This document shows, one piece after another, positions 59,207-64,000 of a stretch of DNA of 64,000 bases (the stretch's first letter is position 1; each line of letters opens with the position of its first letter). The DNA is from Cytophagaceae bacterium ABcell3. Its GTDB lineage: Bacteria > Bacteroidota > Bacteroidia > Cytophagales > Cytophagaceae. The translations under genes were made by a program, and so were the position numbers. The notes beneath the pieces were generated by a model. It made no database searches and was not told the origin of the DNA. It was given only the letters and a program-made list of their open reading frames with translations. The stretch spans positions 2,502,584-2,566,583 of the forward strand of contig CP133159.1 in the NCBI GenBank assembly GCA_030913385.1, written 5' to 3'.

Positions 59207-60073
59207 TTAATAATCGAGCTGTAGTAAGGTATACCTAATGGTAAATGTCAGTGTACTGAGGTTGAAGTTGGATAATGGGTATTGTGGCGCCTGATCTAAT
59301 GCTGCTGCTCTGCCACTTTCTGTAAAGATAAAGTTGTTATAAGTGCTTTCTGCTATGTCTCCGACCACTAGAGGTGTTCTAGTAAGTGGAAGGTTATACC
59401 TTAGCTCAATGAACATGTCTCTGCGTAGAAGTCTTGTGGCGCTTCCAATACCCAATATAAAATCAAACCTGACGGGGTTAAAGTCGGTTACTTGGGCTTC
59501 AGCACTTTTTTCTTCTATATAAGTGTTATTGATCGCATCGTACTCATAGACCGAAAACATATTTTTCTCATGTGACTGAAAACGCCCACGGAATACAAAG
59601 TTTGCGGCAAAGCCACCTAGTGCATAAGTTCGTCTGTTATGGGGAAAAGCGTATTTGGCAAGGATGGGTACGCTCACATATCCAAACCTAAATGATCCAC
59701 TGGATGATATTCTTCTACTGCTGCCATGTAAGGCTCCATCTGCTTCATAAAAGTTTTCGGAAACAGTGGTCAAGAAGATTTTGCTGCGGGTAAAATTTAC
59801 AGAAGGGTCTGAAAGTAAAGAAAATGAAGGAGAGAAGATATGTTCCCCAAATATACCGATGGAGTAGTGTCCTCCATATCCTGGGTTTGCCCCGGCATGC
59901 TCTAATGAACTGTTTTCTTCTGTACGGTTTTGCATGGAGTTCATTAAGTGCGAGGATCCTAACCTTGACAGTCCACCACCCAGCTTAATACCCACTTTTT
60001 GAGCTACACCTGTGGTTGGATGCAAGAAGGTGCATATAATTGCTGTAACAAAAAAGAATTTGAAGTACTTCAT
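59207..60073 (-). CDS. PorT-like outer-membrane beta-barrel protein
   Basis: The start at 60073 (MKYFKFFFVTAIICTF) gives a normal signal peptide ending GVAQ. The mature protein has alternating strands such as KVGIKLGGGLSRLG, FRFGYVSVPILAKYAF, FIELRYNLPLTRTP and a final TFTIRYTLLQLDY. This build fits the PorT/OmpW-like barrels common in Bacteroidota. It stands alone. Confidence 0.78.
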   Translation of the reverse strand: MKYFKFFFVTAIICTFLHPTTGVAQKVGIKLGGGLSRLGSSHLMNSMQNRTEENSSLEHAGANPGYGGHYSIGIFGEHIFSPSFSLLSDPSVNFTRSKIFLTTVSENFYEADGALHGSSRRISSSGSFRFGYVSVPILAKYAFPHNRRTYALGGFAANFVFRGRFQSHEKNMFSVYEYDAINNTYIEEKSAEAQVTDFNPVRFDFILGIGSATRLLRRDMFIELRYNLPLTRTPLVVGDIAESTYNNFIFTESGRAAALDQAPQYPLSNFNLSTLTFTIRYTLLQLDY

Positions 60074-60178
60074 CAGTTTGAAAAACTCTATCAATAGCGT
60101 TTTGTACGTAAATCTCGCTTTAATGTTGTGTTAAACTTAATTGCGGTTGGGCTTTGTTAATTAAATAAAAAGGAGCTT

Positions 60179-60397
60179 ATGACAAGGAATGTATGCCATA
60201 ATGATAAGGTAGTACGGGTTGTGTTAGGGATAATCTTGCTGATACTAGCCATTTCGATCAATAGTTGGATATTTGGAGGGTTTGCGGTGTATTTCTTGCT
60301 CACGGCTTTTTTCTCCTTTTGTCCAATCAACAAAGCGGTAAACTATAATTCTTGCCGAATTGGTAATAGAAAGCGAAAAGGTGCTTCTGAAGTGTAA
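60179..60397 (+). CDS. DUF2892 (YgaP-like) small membrane protein
   Basis: The 72-aa protein shows the family start CHNDKVVRVVLGIILLILAI and the C-terminal FCPINKAVNYNSC. Two hydrophobic helices are present. In other proteins this domain anchors a rhodanese, but here it stands alone. Confidence 0.88.
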   Translation: MTRNVCHNDKVVRVVLGIILLILAISINSWIFGGFAVYFLLTAFFSFCPINKAVNYNSCRIGNRKRKGASEV

Positions 60398-60460
60398 GCA
60401 TATAGGTAATGGTAACGGTTTAGATCATAAGAAAAAATCAGTCCTATAGCATCACCTGGC

Positions 60461-60847
60461 TTAATATTGATGGGAAGGAAAATCGTCTTCAATCCCCGCT
60501 TCCTGTAAGGTAGGTTTGAAAACCTGTTCTAAGAGGATGAAGTTTTCATATTGCTCCTCCAGGGTTCTACTGATCATAATTTTTCCAGAGAGGTCGATAA
60601 GCTCGGAATAGTCTCTTTCTGGAAAAGTTTTTTCAAGTCTAGTTATGATCCTGTTGAACCTGCCTGCATGAATGGCAGCTGCATCTGCATCGTTTTGGTG
60701 GATGGAGTCATTGATCCCGATAAACTGTCGGTAGGCTCTTCGCAGCAAAGTGACTTCCTGGTTGATATCCTTTGGTGCCAAAAAGCGCTCTAGGTTTTCG
60801 GGAAGAAAGGTTAAGCTCAGAAATATCGTTAGAAAAAGAATTTGCAT
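60461..60847 (-). CDS. Hypothetical secreted helical protein
   Basis: The 128-aa protein has a signal-like start (MQILFLTIFLSLTFLP) and a helical mature part with RRAYRQFIGINDSIHQND and RIITRLEKTFPERDYSELID. I do not recognise the family. Confidence 0.6.
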   Translation of the reverse strand: MQILFLTIFLSLTFLPENLERFLAPKDINQEVTLLRRAYRQFIGINDSIHQNDADAAAIHAGRFNRIITRLEKTFPERDYSELIDLSGKIMISRTLEEQYENFILLEQVFKPTLQEAGIEDDFPSHQY

Positions 60848-60939
60848 TGCTTTTTCTATGATAACCCTGATTGGTTAAGAGAGTTTGTTGGAAAGAGAAA
60901 ATATATGCTAGAAAAGTAAAGCTTCGACTTAGGTTGCTG

Positions 60940-61989
60940 CTATTCTTCGTCTTCGTAATAGAACTTGTAAAAGTTCATCCCTTTCCCTTCGTCGTAGCCT
61001 TTTTCTATGCGCTCTTTGTTGCCGTGAATATAAATATGGAAATTACTGTCCAATTTGAGCACACTTCTTATATATTTACCTGACTTTTTTACTGCTACAG
61101 GAGAGATTGCAAATTCGTCTGCTATAACAATGGATTTTTGTTCTTCGTAGTTTTTTTTGTGCTCTTTGAATGCGTCTATCACTTCCGGCTCCTTAATCAC
61201 TTCATTGTTAAACTCGTCCATGTTAAAATTTTCTTTTTCTTGGAAAAAAGAAAATGACTGGTTCAGTAGCTCTATCTCATCAGTTCTAGAAAGCTCTTTC
61301 TCTTCTTTGAGCTTGCCGCTTATAAAGTCTTTGCAAACTTTTAAATAGTTTTGAGTATTGTGGTATTCGTCCTGTATAGGGGAGAGGCCTAAGAAGTCAT
61401 CCTTCCAAAAAGAAGCCTCGTCTGCTTTGTTGGTCTTGTCAATAATATTTACGATATAACCTTCTTCTTGAAATGTATTAAAAATAAGGCAGCCTTTGTC
61501 CAATTTATGGATATCTATACCTTCGTCTTTATTTATGCCAATATTTCCTTGTGCGGTATATATTTTCAGGAACTTCTGTTTGTTTTCAGATTTGAATATG
61601 CCGATGGCGTCTATGAGTTCATCTTCGTATACACAATCTGTAAAATAAGCAATGCAAAGCTCTCCACCTTTAATTTTAGGATGCCTGGAAATTTCGTAAA
61701 GGTGTTCAGCAATAAGCCTGCTGTTAGGAAGCAACTGTTGTGGTTCCTCAAATATTGCAGAAATTAGCTTAACAATACCGTCCTCTTTAGAGAACTGGTA
61801 ATGTTCCTCTTTGGGGATGGAGGACAAAAAAAAGTTCTTTAAGAGGCTATTGAGTTCAGTATCGCTTATGTCTGTAAAGTCATTGGAAAGCACCAGGTCT
61901 TCGTTTCGAACCCTGTTTCCAATTTTATGGATACATAAATTTTTTAGATGTGCTTTGGTAAAGTCAAGCATCTTAGTTGGAGTATACAT
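60940..61989 (-). CDS. Nucleoid-associated protein (NdpA/YejK family)
   Basis: The 349-aa protein matches the 37-kDa nucleoid-associated family: early AHLKNLCIHKIGNRVRNED, then GGELCIAYFTDCVYEDELID, and a C-terminal ADEFAISPVAVKKSGKYIRS with DSNFHIYIHGNKERIEKGYD. It is cytoplasmic and DNA-associated in known cases. It lies downstream of the tRNA-Arg gene on the same strand. Confidence 0.88.
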   Translation of the reverse strand: MYTPTKMLDFTKAHLKNLCIHKIGNRVRNEDLVLSNDFTDISDTELNSLLKNFFLSSIPKEEHYQFSKEDGIVKLISAIFEEPQQLLPNSRLIAEHLYEISRHPKIKGGELCIAYFTDCVYEDELIDAIGIFKSENKQKFLKIYTAQGNIGINKDEGIDIHKLDKGCLIFNTFQEEGYIVNIIDKTNKADEASFWKDDFLGLSPIQDEYHNTQNYLKVCKDFISGKLKEEKELSRTDEIELLNQSFSFFQEKENFNMDEFNNEVIKEPEVIDAFKEHKKNYEEQKSIVIADEFAISPVAVKKSGKYIRSVLKLDSNFHIYIHGNKERIEKGYDEGKGMNFYKFYYEDEE

Positions 61990-61990
61990 A

Positions 61991-62015
61991 AAAAGGTGCC
62001 AATTAATGACACCTT
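61991..62015 (-). terminator. Terminator of the tRNA-Arg gene
   Basis: AAGGTG and CACCTT form the stem, with TTTTT following on the minus strand, 22 bp after the tRNA 3' end. Confidence 0.75.
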
Positions 62016-62036
62016 AGATTGTTAGGTTTGGCTTTG

Positions 62037-62108
62037 TACACCCGGCAGGAATCGAACCTGCACCGTCAGAACCGGAATCTGATATTCTATCCATTAAACT
62101 ACGGGTGC
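62037..62108 (-). tRNA. tRNA-Arg (anticodon CCG)
   Basis: The 72-nt minus-strand sequence folds as a cloverleaf. The acceptor arm is GCACCCG/CGGGTGT with a G-U first pair. The anticodon stem is TCAGA/TCTGA with loop TTCCGGT, and the T arm is GCAGG-TTCGATT-CCTGC. The anticodon CCG (62073-62075) reads CGG arginine codons. The terminal CCA is not encoded. A TATATTTG box lies upstream on the minus strand. Confidence 0.95.
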
Positions 62109-62194
62109 AAACAATCCAAATATACTATATAGTATACCTTGATTAATTTGGATACAAATCTAACTGAAAAAAGATTTTAAAATAAAGAAAAAAA

Positions 62195-62214
62195 GGCTGA
62201 ATTTTTTATCAGCC
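62195..62214 (-). terminator. Terminator of sucC
   Basis: GGCTGA and TCAGCC pair around an A+T-rich loop, with a long T run on the minus strand, 24 bp after the stop. Confidence 0.82.
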
Positions 62215-62238
62215 CTTTTTGATTATTTTAAGTGCTTA

Positions 62239-63429
62239 TTAGCTAAGTACTTCTTTTACTTTAGTAGCAGCATCTTTAAGCAAGATAGCAGGGAATACTT
62301 TCAATCCAGACTCTTCAATAATTTTCGCGCCTTCCTCAGCATTGGTTCCCTGAAGCCTTACAATAATCGGTACTTTAATGTCGCCGATATTTTTATAAGC
62401 TTCTACAACTCCATTAGCAACCCTGTCACATCTAACAATACCACCAAATACATTAATAAGTATGGCCTTTACATTAGGGTCTTTAAGAATGATTCTGAAG
62501 CCAGCTTCTACCGTTTGAGCATTTGCTCCACCTCCTACATCAAGGAAGTTTGCAGGCTCACCACCAGACAGCTTGATTATATCCATGGTTGCCATAGCTA
62601 AACCTGCGCCATTAACCATACAGCCTACATTTCCATCTAACTTAACATAGTTAAGGCCAGATTCAGAAGCTTCTACCTCTAATGGATCTTCTTCGTTTAA
62701 GTCTCTTAGTTCTGCAAGCTCCTTGTGACGGAAAAGAGCATTGTCGTCAAGACCTACTTTTGCGTCAACCGCGAGTATTTTATTGTCAGAAGTTTTAAGC
62801 GCTGGGTTAATTTCTACCATAGCAGCATCTGATCCTTCGTAAGCCCTATAAAGGTTGGTTACAAACTTGACCATTTCTTTGAAAGCATCGCCTTCTAGAC
62901 CTAGTTTGAAAGCAATTTTCCTAGCTTGGAAAGGCTGAAGACCAGTAAGAGGGTCTACCCATTCTTTAAAGATCTTGTCAGGGTGTTGTTCTGCAACCTC
63001 TTCAATATCCATACCGCCTTCTGTACTTGCGATAATTACGTTTCTGCCAAGAGCCCTGTCCAAAAGGATACCTAAATAGAACTCTTTTGTCTCAGATGGT
63101 CCTGGATAATATACATCCTGTGCAATAAGAACTTTACGTACAAGTCTTCCTTCAGCTCCAGTTTGCTTGGTTACAAGGTTCATCCCTAGGATATTTCCTG
63201 AGACCTCCTTTACCTGGTCAAGGTTTTTGGCCAGCTTCACACCACCACCTTTTCCTCTTCCTCCTGCATGAATCTGAGCTTTTACCACATACCATTCGGT
63301 ACCAGTTTGCGCATTTAACTTTTTTGCGGCCTCTACTGCACCTTCGGGTGTGTCAGCGGTTATACCTTCCTGAATTCTTACTCCGTAGCTCTTTATTAGC
63401 TCTTTTCCTTGGTATTCGTGTATATTCAT
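62239..63429 (-). CDS. sucC: Succinyl-CoA synthetase (ADP-forming), beta subunit
   Basis: The 396-aa protein starts MNIHEYQGKELIKSYGVRIQ (ATG 63429; the open frame upstream is not part of it). It has the ATP-grasp region KAQIHAGGRGKGGGVKLAKN, FLDVGGGANAQTVEAGFRII and FGGIVRCDRVANGVVEA. It makes succinate and ATP (or GTP) from succinyl-CoA in the TCA cycle with the alpha subunit SucD, which is not in this window. Confidence 0.97.
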   Translation of the reverse strand: MNIHEYQGKELIKSYGVRIQEGITADTPEGAVEAAKKLNAQTGTEWYVVKAQIHAGGRGKGGGVKLAKNLDQVKEVSGNILGMNLVTKQTGAEGRLVRKVLIAQDVYYPGPSETKEFYLGILLDRALGRNVIIASTEGGMDIEEVAEQHPDKIFKEWVDPLTGLQPFQARKIAFKLGLEGDAFKEMVKFVTNLYRAYEGSDAAMVEINPALKTSDNKILAVDAKVGLDDNALFRHKELAELRDLNEEDPLEVEASESGLNYVKLDGNVGCMVNGAGLAMATMDIIKLSGGEPANFLDVGGGANAQTVEAGFRIILKDPNVKAILINVFGGIVRCDRVANGVVEAYKNIGDIKVPIIVRLQGTNAEEGAKIIEESGLKVFPAILLKDAATKVKEVLS

Positions 63430-63554
63430 AAGTAAAAATTTTAGCTGCACGAATCTAAACCATTTGGATATGAATATCAAGAAAAGCGTTTATTTTAATC
63501 CTTTTGCCTTAGATTTGGGTTATTTTTTGTTAATTAAGGATTAAATTTAAACGC

Positions 63555-64000
63555 ATGCTGAACGCCAAAAACATTTATAAGTCATATAGTGATCTACAGG
63601 TGCTCAAAGGAATAGACCTGGAGATTAAAAAAGGAGAGGTGGTTTCTGTAACAGGTGCCTCGGGAGCTGGGAAAAGTACTCTTTTACATATTTTAGGCAC
63701 TTTAGATAGGCCTGACAGTGGTGAGCTTATTATCGATGGTGTTGATGTTTCTACAATTTCGGATAGAGAGTTGGCTGCTTTTAGAAACAATTCGATTGGC
63801 TTTGTATTTCAATTTCATAATTTATTGCCAGAGTTCACAGCTTTAGAAAATGTGTGTATGCCTGGGTATATAGGCAAAAAGGATAAGGAGCAGGTGGAGC
63901 AAAGGGGCAAAGAGCTTCTTGTATACTTTGGGTTAAAGGACAGGTTGCACCATAAACCTTCACAAATGTCCGGCGGGGAGCAACAAAGAGCCGCTGTGGC
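63555..64000 (+). CDS. lolD: ABC transporter ATP-binding protein, LolD-like (runs off the window)
   Basis: The frame starts at ATG 63555 and is still open at 64000, about 149 residues in. Walker A is GASGAGKSTLLHI, the Q-loop lies in FVFQFHNLLPEFTALENV, and the signature motif is MSGGEQQRAAVA at the window edge. The FQ.H.LLPEFTALENV wording is typical of LolD/MacB-type ATPases that drive lipoprotein release or related mechanotransmission. Confidence 0.85.
   Translation, partial: MLNAKNIYKSYSDLQVLKGIDLEIKKGEVVSVTGASGAGKSTLLHILGTLDRPDSGELIIDGVDVSTISDRELAAFRNNSIGFVFQFHNLLPEFTALENVCMPGYIGKKDKEQVEQRGKELLVYFGLKDRLHHKPSQMSGGEQQRAAV

Noticed and set aside
62037-62108. tRNA-Arg as an integration site for the mobile elements
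   Set aside because: No integrase gene lies beside it and I found no second copy of the tRNA 3' end nearby. The neighbours are ordinary chromosomal genes.

Overview
The window looks like a chromosomal segment of a Bacteroidota bacterium, most likely of the Cytophagales type. The reasons are a type IX secretion C-terminal sorting domain (19654-21576), DUF4136, DUF5777 and PorT-like families, a TAnnTTTG promoter box, weak ribosome binding sites, and ISAon1, IS66 and IS3 elements of types common in this phylum. The genome is A+T rich. Two patches are visibly richer in G+C: the integrase remnant at 1415-1894 and parts of the IS66 element.

Region 1 (1-9530) is a mobile-element graveyard. A REP-associated tyrosine transposase (428-1003) is surrounded by palindromic repeats and by a 97-bp direct repeat. 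A twice-frameshifted tyrosine recombinase remnant follows. An IS3-family element is broken by a complete IS66 element with a perfect 8-bp target duplication, and a cytochrome c fragment lies between two other parts of the same IS3 element. Next come a toxin-antitoxin pair with a shortened toxin and a 495-aa protein whose 5' leader is interrupted by an ISAon1-family element, also with a perfect 8-bp duplication.

Region 2 (9531-24358) holds lipid and envelope functions: a transporter-acyltransferase fusion with a remnant acyl-CoA-synthetase tail, a CREST/ceramidase-like membrane hydrolase, an SbtA-type bicarbonate transporter, an MBOAT/SGNH O-acetylation pair and a DUF4136 lipoprotein. It also holds small c-type cytochromes, a secreted beta-propeller and a DUF5777 barrel. 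CRP/FNR-like palindromes (TGATATATATCA) stand upstream of the cytochrome genes.

Region 3 (24359-28381) is the most interesting system. Five tightly packed minus-strand genes encode a haem-binding lipoprotein, a four-helix membrane protein rich in His, an FAD/2Fe-2S reductase, a five-haem cytochrome c and a single-domain globin with the flavohaemoglobin active-site residues. I infer a membrane-linked, split NO- or O2-handling chain. A MITE-like element lies just downstream of the operon and another upstream.

Region 4 (28382-64000) is mostly housekeeping: an Omp85-type barrel, split transketolase halves in separate transcription units, bcp, an M23 peptidase, an FAH-family hydrolase, an M48 peptidase, rhomboid, sirtuin, topA, sixA, tex, a prephenate dehydrogenase, gltA, a polyprenyl synthase, MscS, a PD-(D/E)XK transposase-like gene with a duplicated 3' end, a nucleoid-associated protein, tRNA-Arg(CCG), sucC and the start of a lolD-like ABC ATPase. 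Small secreted polycationic proteins are an unusual recurring theme here.
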